Shown here piece by piece: positions 45,087-54,463 of a stretch of DNA of 64,000 nucleotides. Source of the stretch: Arenibacter sp. ARW7G5Y1 (lineage in GTDB: Bacteria > Bacteroidota > Bacteroidia > Flavobacteriales > Flavobacteriaceae); assembly GCF_003201775.1 (NCBI RefSeq), contig NZ_QJJZ01000012.1, positions 62,001 through 126,000 of the forward strand, read 5' to 3'. The position numbers were made by a program, and so were the translations under genes. Positions within the stretch are counted from its first letter, which is position 1; each line of letters begins with the position of its first letter. Below the pieces are notes generated by a model that worked only from the letters and a program-made list of their open reading frames with translations, was not told the DNA's origin and made no database searches.

Positions 45087-47420
45087 TCAATCTTTAATTA
45101 AACCTTTGATTTCCTCAATATCCAAAACAAATATACTGCGCCCATGAGTACCTGCCACCAAGTCCAATTCCCTTTCCTGTACAACCAGGTCATGGACTGC
45201 CACTGTAGGCAATCCTGTTGCCAATATATGCCAATTTTCCCCTCCATCTGTAGTTACATATGCCCCCAGATCCGTACCTACATATAGGATATTGGGGTTT
45301 CTTGGGTCTTCAGTTACCACATTGATGGGTTCGGCAGGTAAATTACCTGAAATTGATCGCCAATTCTTGCCATAATTGGTAGACTTGTATATATATTTAT
45401 CAAAATCATCCTCCCTGTACCCCGTTAAGGTTACATAAACGGTTTGCTCGCTATGTTGTGAGGCCCGTACACGCGAAACCCACTTTTTGGGCAAACCTTT
45501 GTTCACCAGTTTCCAACTCTTACCCCCATCCCTGGTCACCTGAACATTGCCATCATCGGTACCGGCATAAATAAGCCCTGCATCCAATACCGATTCTGAA
45601 ATGGATGTAATAGTTCCATAGGGAACATTGCCCTGTTTTTCAGGACCCGGATCTGTGGTTAGGTCAGGACTCATGGTCTCCCAGCTGTTCCCATTATCCT
45701 TTGATCGAAATAATTTCTGGGCCGCGTAGTACATAGTACGTGCATTATGGTGTGAAATTGCAAATGGGGTCATCCAATTTCTTCTTAAGGGAGGTTCGCC
45801 GGAAGATTCCTTAGGTTTTATACTCAAGGTCTCCCCAGTAGTCATATTCTTTTTCTTTAATTCACCAAACTGATGTTCATAATATATAATATTTGGATCC
45901 AAACGGTCCACTTCCGTAAAATAACTATCTCCCCCGCCCCATCTATCTAAATACACATGTTTCCATGGATCTTCCACTCCAAATTTGGTAAGTCTATCCC
46001 CAACATTATGCGTTCCTGGACCTATAAGGGCAGCATTGTCCTGGGTGCCCCCGTAAATATTATAGGGGACCGCATTATCTACGGTAACGGCATAAAACTC
46101 TCCAATTGGAAAATTGTTATGGTGCAGCCAGCTATCGCCCCTATCATAGGATATATATACTCCCCCATCATTACCCAACACTATTTTATCAGGATTGATC
46201 GGGTCGATCCACATGTCGTGCATATCCAAATGCATGCCCCTGATTTCATGGGAAAGTAAATGGACAATAGTTTCACCCGTAGGCAGAAAGGTTTTGCCAC
46301 CATCCACGGTGCGCATTAATTTTTGCCCTAAAATATAGACATCGTTTTCATTGTCGGGCGCCACGCGAATGAGACAGAAATCATCGCCAATACCCGTTGG
46401 AATGCTACCCTCATGCGTTTTTATCCAAGTTTCCCCCTTATCATGGCTTTTATATAGTTCCCCGCGAATTAGTTGGGGCCTATGATTATTTTTCCGAGTG
46501 TCACTGGCATCGTCCGGCTTGGGGTTGCGGTTATCCAGTACGGCATAAACAATATCAGGATTTGAGGTGGAAAAAGAAAGCCCGAAGCGTCCTACCTTCT
46601 CGCCAACAGGTAGTCCGGCCGTAATCTTTTTCCAATTTTTACCACCATCAATTGTTTTATAAATTCCACTTCCCGCACCCGAAACTTTGTTGTTCCATGG
46701 CTTCCTATCCCTTTCCCAGGCCACTGCCAAGAGGGTCTTATTATCTGAAGGATCCATTACTATTTCGGCCACGCCTACATTTTCTGATATATATAGTACC
46801 TTCTCCCATGTAGCACCCCCATCCACGGTTTTATATACTCCCCGTTCCTCATTGGGACCATAATTCCGCCCTATTGCCGCGGCGTAAACTATATTGGGGT
46901 CCTCTGGATCTATTACAATACGCGCAATGTGGTTGGTACCCAAAAGACCCATATGTTCCCATGTTTTTCCCGCGTCCAATGATTTAAATGCACCTGTTCC
47001 GGCAAAAGAACTCCGAGCCATTAAAACTTCCCCTGTCCCCAACCACAGAATATCAGGGTTCGAAGGAGCTATGGCAATACAACCCATTGCCGCTGTGGAA
47101 TAGTCATCAAAAATGGGTTTCCAGGTTGTTCCGTTATTTTCTGTTTTCCAAAGGTTTCCAGACCCAGCGCCCACATAGAGGGTATTGGGCCTATCCGGGT
47201 GGCCCGCAATCGTTTCTATTCTACCTCCCATAAATTCAGGACCAACGGTTTTCCATTCCAAATTGGTGTATGGAGATTTCATTTTTAGCTGAACGTGATC
47301 TTGCCAGGCTTTTTCCCTAAATTCTGGTGTTGATTGGGTTTGGGCACTGGCTGTCATTGATATCATCAAACTAACCAAGACTACCTTTAGGGTATTTTTT
47401 ATTCTATTTAATCCGAACAT
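45087..47420 (-). CDS. VPS10/BNR-type beta-propeller exoprotein
   Basis: 777 residues with signal peptide MFGLNRIKNTLKVVLVSL to TASAQ. Multiple sialidase-like Asp-box units are visible, such as LWKTENNGTTWKPI, AFKSLDAGKTWEHM, VYKTVDGGATWEKV, IYKTIDGGKNWKKI and LYKSHDKGETWIKT, separated by phrases like PSNPDILWLGTGE. This is the sortilin/VPS10-like multi-bladed propeller found in many Bacteroidota exoproteins, some called glycosyl hydrolase by automatic annotation. No catalytic residues are clear, so a binding role is equally likely. The gene at 47469-50081 is a longer paralogue upstream, 48 bases away. Confidence 0.85.
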   Translation of the reverse strand: MFGLNRIKNTLKVVLVSLMISMTASAQTQSTPEFREKAWQDHVQLKMKSPYTNLEWKTVGPEFMGGRIETIAGHPDRPNTLYVGAGSGNLWKTENNGTTWKPIFDDYSTAAMGCIAIAPSNPDILWLGTGEVLMARSSFAGTGAFKSLDAGKTWEHMGLLGTNHIARIVIDPEDPNIVYAAAIGRNYGPNEERGVYKTVDGGATWEKVLYISENVGVAEIVMDPSDNKTLLAVAWERDRKPWNNKVSGAGSGIYKTIDGGKNWKKITAGLPVGEKVGRFGLSFSTSNPDIVYAVLDNRNPKPDDASDTRKNNHRPQLIRGELYKSHDKGETWIKTHEGSIPTGIGDDFCLIRVAPDNENDVYILGQKLMRTVDGGKTFLPTGETIVHLLSHEIRGMHLDMHDMWIDPINPDKIVLGNDGGVYISYDRGDSWLHHNNFPIGEFYAVTVDNAVPYNIYGGTQDNAALIGPGTHNVGDRLTKFGVEDPWKHVYLDRWGGGDSYFTEVDRLDPNIIYYEHQFGELKKKNMTTGETLSIKPKESSGEPPLRRNWMTPFAISHHNARTMYYAAQKLFRSKDNGNSWETMSPDLTTDPGPEKQGNVPYGTITSISESVLDAGLIYAGTDDGNVQVTRDGGKSWKLVNKGLPKKWVSRVRASQHSEQTVYVTLTGYREDDFDKYIYKSTNYGKNWRSISGNLPAEPINVVTEDPRNPNILYVGTDLGAYVTTDGGENWHILATGLPTVAVHDLVVQERELDLVAGTHGRSIFVLDIEEIKGLIKD

Positions 47421-47468
47421 ATCATATAGGGTTTTGTTTATTTAATATTTGTCAATTAATCCCGTTGA

Positions 47469-50081
47469 TTAATTCCGCGGTTTTATTCCTTCCTCTACAT
47501 TTAAGGTTCCTATCAAATTCTCTCCATTAATTTCCAACACTATTTTGTAAGTCCCTTTCTCCATGAATTTATCATAATGGATAAAATATGGCAAAGGGCT
47601 ACTTTGGCTCTTGGTGATAAGGTTCCACCTAAATTGGTTCATGCCCTGCTTTGCGTCCAAGGTATGTTCCCAGACCAATTCTCCCCCTTGGTTGTAAATT
47701 TTAATGATTGCGTCCTGGCTTTTTGTTGTCCAAAATGTAATGGGCACCTTATTGATGGAATTGTAGTCAATATCCTTATGGGTATCGTTTACCCATGGCC
47801 TTTTTACGGAAGGAGTGGCGAATAGATAGTTCTTTTTCAAGGGGAGCCCCAACTCCAATGCCTCATGCAGTGGCTTCAGGTTTGTTTTATAAATACCCCT
47901 GCCATGGGTTGCCACCACCAGATCCCTTGTGTTTTCTTCGATCTCCAAATCTGCAATGGCAACAATCGGCATATTTTCTCCCAATAAGGACCAAGAGGCG
48001 CCCCTATCCGAGGAAATATACACCCCACGTAAGAGCCCGGCGTAAATTACATTTTCAAATTGGGGGTCTTCATAGATAACGTATGCTGTTTCGTCCGGTA
48101 GATTTGCCTGCAATTTACGCCACACTTTACCTCCGTTTTCTGTTACATAAATATGATTGGAATGGTCGTCATAATTTATCCCTGCCAAAGTAATATAGAT
48201 TCTGGAGTCATCGTATTTTGAAGGAACAATACTTCGTATATACCCATTGGGCAGACCTTTTGAAAATTCCTTCCATGTAGCGCCATCATTATTGGTAGCC
48301 CAAAAAGCACCTTTATCCGTACCTACGTACAAATTTCCCGGTTTTATTGGGGACTCGGCAAAAGCTCCAGCAGAAAAAGACGCTTTTGCAGGATTGGAAG
48401 ATTTACTCAGATCGCTACTAACAAGCTGCCAATCATCACCTCTGTTTGTAGTCTTAAAGACATAATTTCCTGCATGATAGAGTGTTTTGGAATCAAAATG
48501 GGAAATGACATACGGAGTCACAAAATTATATTGTAAGGTCCCATTATGTTCTTTGGGCAATTTGGGTTTAATGGATATGGATCGGTCCTTCTGCATATCC
48601 TTTCTTCTAGCAGCCCCGTTCTGCGAACTGAAATATACCGTATTGGGGTCTTCTGGATCTACTTGGGTAATGCAGCCATCGCCTCCACTCCAGGCATCCA
48701 CCCAAAGGTATTTCCACTGATCCGCATATTTTGGATCCCACTCCGCTGCGGGGCCATATACCGTGGCATCGTCCTGTGTGCCGCCATAGATCAAATACGG
48801 ATTTTGGTTGTCCACAGCAATATCGTAAAATTCCCCTGCAGGAATATTGTTGTGGTGCATCCATGATTTCCCTTTGTTGTAAGTAACATAGAGACCACCA
48901 TCATTACCAACCACCATGTGATCCGGAAATTCTGGGTTGATCCAAAGCTCGCACTGATCCAGATGAAGCCGATCCGCATCACTTGGAAATAGGTGGTACA
49001 CATCGCCTCCAATTAAACTAAAATCCTGGCCTCCATTACTACTATGGGCCATTCGCACACCAAGACCAAAAATCTCTTCATCGTTCTTTGGGTTTACATA
49101 GATATCCTGAAAATACCAGCCCACTACAGAATTGATCATTAAATCTTCCGTGTGGGTCCGCACCCAATTTTTTCCCCCATCCAAGGTTTTATATATTTCA
49201 GCCGTTTCTTTTTGCCCCTTGTTATCCACCAAAGCATATGCCTTTAAGGGGTTGGTGTAGGATACCGCAACCCCTATTCTCCCAACATGAGGTCCTTGCG
49301 GAAAGCCATTGGAAGATTTATCCCAGGTCCCACCTCCATTCGTACTCACATATATGGCGCTCTTTTTGCCTGAAATACCTGGATTATTCTCCCACATGGA
49401 AGCATACATTACATTGGGGTCCGAGGAGGAAATAACTATATCATTTGCTCCCGTTTTCCCATCTACGTATAGTACATGCTCCCAAGTATCGCCACCATCC
49501 ATGGTTCTATAAATACCCCTATTCTCGTTAGTCGACCAGAAATGTCCCAATACGGCCACCACTACAATATCGGGATTTGTAGGATGCACAGCTATCTCCC
49601 CTATATGCCATGAGTCGTCCAGACCGCAATGTTTCCAAGTATTCCCACCATCTACAGACTTATAAACACCGTTCCCGGGCATCGTAAAATTCCTAGCTTT
49701 CTTTAAGCTCTCCCCCGTTCCCACATAGAGAATATCAGGATTGGAAGGTGCAAGCGCTATATCCCCTATTCCCAAAACCGGTTGATCATCAAAAAGTGTC
49801 CGCCAAGTAAGTCCATTATCGGTGGTCTTCCAAAGGTTGCCTGATCCAAATGCCACATACATGGTTCCTGGATGGGTGGGGTCTAACTGTACGGATTCCA
49901 CTCTTGCAGAATTAAGTACAGGTCCAAGACGCTCCCATTGCAATCCCAAGGTTTTGTTTTCCCGAAGTTTCCTATGCTGCACATACGATGCTTCCAAAGG
50001 TGAAGCAGGTTGTTGACTATTTCCTATTATTGGTGCAAAAGAAAGCAGCAAACTGATAGCGAGGTAAAAGTGTCTTTTCAT
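47469..50081 (-). CDS. VPS10/BNR-type beta-propeller exoprotein, longer paralogue
   Basis: The frame opens at a TTG at 50099; the ATG at 50079-50081 gives MKRHFYLAISLLLSFAP to GNSQ and 870 residues. Asp-box propeller units recur: LWKTTDNGLTWRTL, VYKSVDGGNTWKHC, IYRTMDGGDTWEHV, IYVSTNGGGTWDKS and IYKTLDGGKNWVRT. After the propeller, a C-terminal beta domain (about 780-870, AIIKIYNQGGELVWEHTL, GTYKIVLEINGENLIGTL) resembles the FlgD-like/Fn3 tails of secreted proteins. It lies 20 bases after the symporter stop and is followed by its shorter paralogue, a tandem duplication. Ligand or enzymatic role is unknown. Confidence 0.85.
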   Translation of the reverse strand: MKRHFYLAISLLLSFAPIIGNSQQPASPLEASYVQHRKLRENKTLGLQWERLGPVLNSARVESVQLDPTHPGTMYVAFGSGNLWKTTDNGLTWRTLFDDQPVLGIGDIALAPSNPDILYVGTGESLKKARNFTMPGNGVYKSVDGGNTWKHCGLDDSWHIGEIAVHPTNPDIVVVAVLGHFWSTNENRGIYRTMDGGDTWEHVLYVDGKTGANDIVISSSDPNVMYASMWENNPGISGKKSAIYVSTNGGGTWDKSSNGFPQGPHVGRIGVAVSYTNPLKAYALVDNKGQKETAEIYKTLDGGKNWVRTHTEDLMINSVVGWYFQDIYVNPKNDEEIFGLGVRMAHSSNGGQDFSLIGGDVYHLFPSDADRLHLDQCELWINPEFPDHMVVGNDGGLYVTYNKGKSWMHHNNIPAGEFYDIAVDNQNPYLIYGGTQDDATVYGPAAEWDPKYADQWKYLWVDAWSGGDGCITQVDPEDPNTVYFSSQNGAARRKDMQKDRSISIKPKLPKEHNGTLQYNFVTPYVISHFDSKTLYHAGNYVFKTTNRGDDWQLVSSDLSKSSNPAKASFSAGAFAESPIKPGNLYVGTDKGAFWATNNDGATWKEFSKGLPNGYIRSIVPSKYDDSRIYITLAGINYDDHSNHIYVTENGGKVWRKLQANLPDETAYVIYEDPQFENVIYAGLLRGVYISSDRGASWSLLGENMPIVAIADLEIEENTRDLVVATHGRGIYKTNLKPLHEALELGLPLKKNYLFATPSVKRPWVNDTHKDIDYNSINKVPITFWTTKSQDAIIKIYNQGGELVWEHTLDAKQGMNQFRWNLITKSQSSPLPYFIHYDKFMEKGTYKIVLEINGENLIGTLNVEEGIKPRN

Positions 50082-50101
50082 CCGTTGGTATTTTCTCAAG
50101 G

Positions 50102-51598
50102 TTATGAATTTTCATCCGTCTTTCGGGCTATCCATTTATTCATGACGACCAGGACGGTTATTACAATTCCCCACTGAAAGAGTGAAGTTGCCAGGCTCGA
50201 CTGACCAAATGGATCATACCAATTCTCGTTCATCCCATCACTGATCAACCACCAGGAAAGAAGTAAAATTGAAGCAGCAGGTATAAAATAAGTAACAACA
50301 AAGTCCCATGGTCTCCCTGGCTTGATATCCAAGGGATTCCTATCCAATATTTCACTTCTAATCCTTGAGGCTTTGAACCTGAGGAGCACAAAAGCAAAAA
50401 GCCCGCCGGATAAAAGCAATGCCAACCCCCAGACAAAATCTTGATTGGTGAGTACATTTAGGTTCATGGCCGAAGGAATTCCAAAAAGATAACTAATGGC
50501 AACCAGTAACAATATGGCGGTAGACCTCTTCATCCCTCCATCTATAAAGGTACGTACCGTAAGTTCCAACTGGGAAATAAGGGATGAAAAACCCGCCAAG
50601 GACAGACCTAAAAAAAATAGAATGGTCAGCGGTTTTCCAAAAAGAATTTTCTCAAAAAGTTGGGGTATCCAAATAAATGTTAGACCCGTTGATGCTGGAC
50701 CACTATTTTTCATAACCTCCAAAATTTCACCGTCCGAACTGCCCATTTGGGAACCCATAATGGCAAAACAAGTCCCAAAAATCATTATCCCGGATACCAA
50801 TGAAATAACATTATTCCCTAATCCGGTAATCAAGGCATTTTTCACAATTCCGAAACGCATTTGCATATAAGCACCATAAGTAATGAACATTCCCCAACCA
50901 GCACCTGTATCCCAAGCATTTTGGGTCAGTGCTGCCACCCAAATATTGGGGTCACTTAACTGTTTCCAATCAATAGTGAACAGGTAGCTGATGCCTTTCA
51001 TAGAACCCTCAAGGGTAAGGGCCCGGATGAGGGCTACCAAGATAATTACCAACAATATAGGTATCAGCAATTTATTGATTTTTTCAATGCCCTTAACCCC
51101 TTTCCAAATAGCGAGACCGCCCAAAAACATTACCACGGCATGGGAGACCAATGGCCACCCCCCTGTTTGATAGTTTTCCCAAGTGGAAAGGGCAATTTCA
51201 GTAGAAGTTGGTAATTCATTAAAGAGGGTGTGAATAAAATAAAATACGCACCAACCCACAATTACCGAATAAAAAAAAGTTATGGCCGTCGCCACAAAGG
51301 TCATAAAAGATCCTATCCAAGCAAATTTCTTGCCCGCGGTAACCATTACCGATCCAATTACCCCCTTCCTACTATTTATGCCTACGGCGTATTCCCCAAT
51401 AATCAACGGAACACTCCATAGAAAAAGAAATAACACCCAGACCAAGATAAAGGCCCCTCCTCCTTCATCACTTCCATTCTGGGCCACTATTCTGGGAAAG
51501 CGCCAGATGTTGCCCGTTCCGATAGCTATTCCCAAGGCACTTAATAAGAACCCCCAACGGGTTGAAAATCTTTGTTCACTTTTTTTGGATCCTGCCAT
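50102..51598 (-). CDS. Sodium-dependent transporter of the neurotransmitter:sodium symporter family
   Basis: 498 residues and strongly hydrophobic, with about 11-12 membrane segments. The first is FLLSALGIAIGTGNIWRFPRI, matching the G-x-G-N-x-W-R-F-P signature of NSS (SLC6-like) sodium symporters such as LeuT, where it forms part of the sodium and substrate sites. Bacterial members import amino acids or related amines with Na+. It heads a minus-strand run with two propeller proteins, an M24 peptidase and a SnoaL-like protein, with gaps of 20, 48, 10 and 120 bases. Substrate is unknown; proline, other amino acids or creatine-like compounds are possible given the peptidase. Confidence 0.93.
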   Translation of the reverse strand: MAGSKKSEQRFSTRWGFLLSALGIAIGTGNIWRFPRIVAQNGSDEGGGAFILVWVLFLFLWSVPLIIGEYAVGINSRKGVIGSVMVTAGKKFAWIGSFMTFVATAITFFYSVIVGWCVFYFIHTLFNELPTSTEIALSTWENYQTGGWPLVSHAVVMFLGGLAIWKGVKGIEKINKLLIPILLVIILVALIRALTLEGSMKGISYLFTIDWKQLSDPNIWVAALTQNAWDTGAGWGMFITYGAYMQMRFGIVKNALITGLGNNVISLVSGIMIFGTCFAIMGSQMGSSDGEILEVMKNSGPASTGLTFIWIPQLFEKILFGKPLTILFFLGLSLAGFSSLISQLELTVRTFIDGGMKRSTAILLLVAISYLFGIPSAMNLNVLTNQDFVWGLALLLSGGLFAFVLLRFKASRIRSEILDRNPLDIKPGRPWDFVVTYFIPAASILLLSWWLISDGMNENWYDPFGQSSLATSLFQWGIVITVLVVMNKWIARKTDENS

Positions 51599-52633
51599 AA
51601 AAAAAATTAATTAACACTTTTGCCGCTATATCCACAATACACTTTTGTTGGATATGGATAGAGCCAATTGCCTTTCTTTATTGGAACGATTCCAATACAG
51701 TAGCAGTTTGGCTCCTATACACTTTTCAATATTTTGCAATGTCCTCCAATCCGGAAGGTTAATTTGTTGTCAGCAACCTATTATTATTAAGTGGGAGATA
51801 GCTGGATAACACTTCCCTTCGTTTTCCCTAAACCATACCAACCGGTCCATATATTCCAACTATGGTTATGACCGAGCCACGGCAGACAACCCTTACCAAA
51901 CCATAACCCTTGGTTCATTTTACCCACGGAAAATCAGGCCTTAACCAATCTATAATAACCTAACCGGTAATAACGGGGGCTAACTCCAAACCCACGTTTA
52001 TGGTATTGTACAAAATACCATTCAATCCTACAGTATTTAGAATACCCAAAAAAATTCCTATTTTTAAAACTACTAAATTCAATGGTTCCTCTACACAAAA
52101 CTGCTTAACATAGCGTAAAATAGTACCAATATTCATGAAAATCCACTAACAACTTTTAAGCCATCGGAGTTAATTTTGTCTACATAGTACTGTAATTCTG
52201 GTTGCTGTAAACTTAAAAACCTTGCACAACGATTCTTTTAGACAGGATTCAAAAGGAAATTCCAATTAGATTATTTCCCTACTTGTTTATCAATTTTTAT
52301 AGTGCCAACCAATGTAATATAACATTGTCTTCTTTATAAAAGGGAAATTGGAAATATCGGGGAAGATGGGAAGGTGGTATTTTTAGGCAGCAGGATTACT
52401 GGGAAGTTTTAAGAGTATAATTGATCTATGGGCGCTAAATGTCAATTTTACCATCAAGGACAATTGAGATTTACAATTATTAGCTATAATTGCCTATAAA
52501 AAGTTACCAAGGAACAGGGAAATGTTGCCTTTTCAACATTCCTATCGGTTAGGTCGTTCGATACTAAATAATAAACACATAATTTCCAAAAGGCTCGCGA
52601 TTGGCCTTAATATTAACTAAACAACTAATTAAA
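51599..52633. other. About 1 kb divergent intergenic region
   Basis: This stretch separates the minus-strand symporter run from the plus-strand DUF885 pair. No gene or RNA was recognised. A perfect 8-base inverted repeat (52000-52021) is listed separately. A TAATTTTG match to the -7 box lies at 52171-52178, but it is over 400 bases from the next start and lacks a clear -33 partner. Confidence 0.5.
52000..52021. promoter_or_regulatory. Palindrome, possible operator
   Basis: ATGGTATT and AATACCAT form a perfect 8-base inverted repeat around GTACAA. No T tract follows, so an operator is more likely than a terminator. It lies roughly 400 bases from the symporter start and 610 from the DUF885 start. 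Function is inferred only from symmetry. Confidence 0.35.
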
Positions 52634-54325
52634 ATGAAAATCAAGGTTATCTTTCTAATAATGCTATTTGGCGGAATATCCCAAACCAGGGCCAGTGAAC
52701 TTATCGATTTGGTAAATACTTACAAGGCAGATACCAGAGCTTTGCAAAGGACCTACAGCATGGAGGAGTCCCAAGAATATTATTCACGGTTTACCACCTT
52801 CTACAAAGACTGGAAAGGGAAAGTTGAAGGTATCGACTTCCAAGCCCTTTCCCCACAGGGTAAAATTGATTACGTACTTATAAAAAACCTAATAAAGAAG
52901 GATAGTTACTTGTTTTCTTTGGATTACAATGCGTTTAAGGAAATAGCCCATGTAACGGATTTTGCAGACGGCCTTTATAAATTTATAAAGGAGAGAAGGA
53001 GGGGAAAACGGCCCATATCCAATGAACTGGCAGATGTTTTTACCTTGGCTGGAAAAACGATAGACAATAAGATGTCCACTTTAAAGAAAATTCCTTTTAA
53101 AGGCTGGATGCAGGCAGAAAAGGCTGCCAAGAGTATTGCATCACTACGAAAAGGACTAAAAGAAGCGTATAGCTTTTACTATGACTATGACCCTGAATTT
53201 ACTTGGTGGATGAAAATGCCCTATGCCAAGCTCGAAGAAAAATTAATCAGTTATGAGGAATTTTTACGCCAAAATTACTCGGAAAACAGTGTAAAAGATG
53301 ACGGTAGCGGTATCATTGGACAACCAATAGGCAAGGATGCCTTGATAGAAAACCTTAAACTGGAATTCATTCCCTATACGCCAGAGCAACTGATAAAAAC
53401 AGCCGAAAAACAATTCGAATGGTGTAAGGCCGAAATGATAAAAGCTTCCGAAGAGTTGGGATATGGCAAGGATTGGAAAGCTGCTTTGGAACATGTAAAA
53501 AACACCTATGTACCCCCTGGGAAACAACCTGAGGCCATAATGGAATTATACAATAAATCCATAAAATTTATTGAAGACAGAAACCTCATAACCTTACCGG
53601 AAATGGCCAAGGAAAACTGGGGCATGATTATGATGACCCCAGAGCGGCAAAAAGTAAATCCCTTTTTTACCGGAGGTACGGAGATTAGTATTTCCTATCC
53701 CACCGAAGGCATGTCCCATGATGACAAGTTAATGAGTATGAGGGGCAACAACCCCAATTTTTCCTTTCCCACCGTACAGCATGAGCTATTGCCCGGGCAT
53801 AATCTACAGTTTTTCATGACCACCCGGCAGAAGAACTACCGCAATGCCTTTAGCACCCCATTTTGGGTAGAGGGTTGGGCTTTGTACTGGGAAATTATAC
53901 TTTGGAACAAAGGGTTTCCGCAAACCCCCGAGCAAAAAATAGGCTCCCTTTTTTGGAGAATACATCGATGTGCGCGTATCATATTCTCCCTTAAATACCA
54001 CTTGGGAGAATTAACGCCTCAAGAATGTATAGATTTATTGGTCAATGAGGTAGGACATGAATATGCAAATGCGGAGGCCGAGGTAAGAAGATCGTTCACT
54101 ACCAGATACCCACCGTTGTACCAATTGGCCTATATGATGGGCGGACTGCAATTTTATGCATTAAGGAATGAAATATTGGCCAAGGGATGGACCGAAAAAG
54201 AATTCCACGATAGGGTAATGCAGGAAGGTAGGATACCTGTAGAATTACTTCGAAACCTGCTATTGGAAATTCCAGTATACGAAAATTATAAAACCAACTG
54301 GAAATTTTCAACAGAGTTTAAATAA
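52634..54325 (+). CDS. DUF885 predicted metallopeptidase, first copy
   Basis: The frame opens at a TTG at 52601; the ATG at 52634 gives MKIKVIFLIMLFGGISQTRA, a good signal peptide, and 563 residues. The DUF885 motifs are clear: VQHELLPGHNLQFF (His383, Glu384, His389), and VEGWALYWE (Glu413), matching the H-E-x-x-P-G-H zinc motif and downstream Glu of this family. Nearby HRCARIIFSLKYHLGELTPQE and GGLQFYALRNEI are also typical. The family is thought to be zinc-dependent peptidases, and few are characterised. It matches the next gene almost residue for residue over long blocks, so this is a tandem duplication; the second ATG follows 138 bases after this stop. Confidence 0.85.
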   Translation: MKIKVIFLIMLFGGISQTRASELIDLVNTYKADTRALQRTYSMEESQEYYSRFTTFYKDWKGKVEGIDFQALSPQGKIDYVLIKNLIKKDSYLFSLDYNAFKEIAHVTDFADGLYKFIKERRRGKRPISNELADVFTLAGKTIDNKMSTLKKIPFKGWMQAEKAAKSIASLRKGLKEAYSFYYDYDPEFTWWMKMPYAKLEEKLISYEEFLRQNYSENSVKDDGSGIIGQPIGKDALIENLKLEFIPYTPEQLIKTAEKQFEWCKAEMIKASEELGYGKDWKAALEHVKNTYVPPGKQPEAIMELYNKSIKFIEDRNLITLPEMAKENWGMIMMTPERQKVNPFFTGGTEISISYPTEGMSHDDKLMSMRGNNPNFSFPTVQHELLPGHNLQFFMTTRQKNYRNAFSTPFWVEGWALYWEIILWNKGFPQTPEQKIGSLFWRIHRCARIIFSLKYHLGELTPQECIDLLVNEVGHEYANAEAEVRRSFTTRYPPLYQLAYMMGGLQFYALRNEILAKGWTEKEFHDRVMQEGRIPVELLRNLLLEIPVYENYKTNWKFSTEFK

Positions 54326-54463
54326 TTATCAAATGCATAAAAAAATAAATGGATAACATAAACATATCCATTGGCATAGTAACCAAAACTTGGTAAGTGA
54401 TTTTATTTTAAAGAAGAAAAAGAGTTTCAACCGGGCCGTGGCCCTCAATTTAACCCATAAGAA

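Noticed and set aside
45087..50081. Beta-propeller proteins as sialidases
   Set aside because: Asp boxes are present, but the Arg triad and catalytic Tyr/Glu arrangement of sialidases was not recognised; VPS10/BNR propeller is the safer call.
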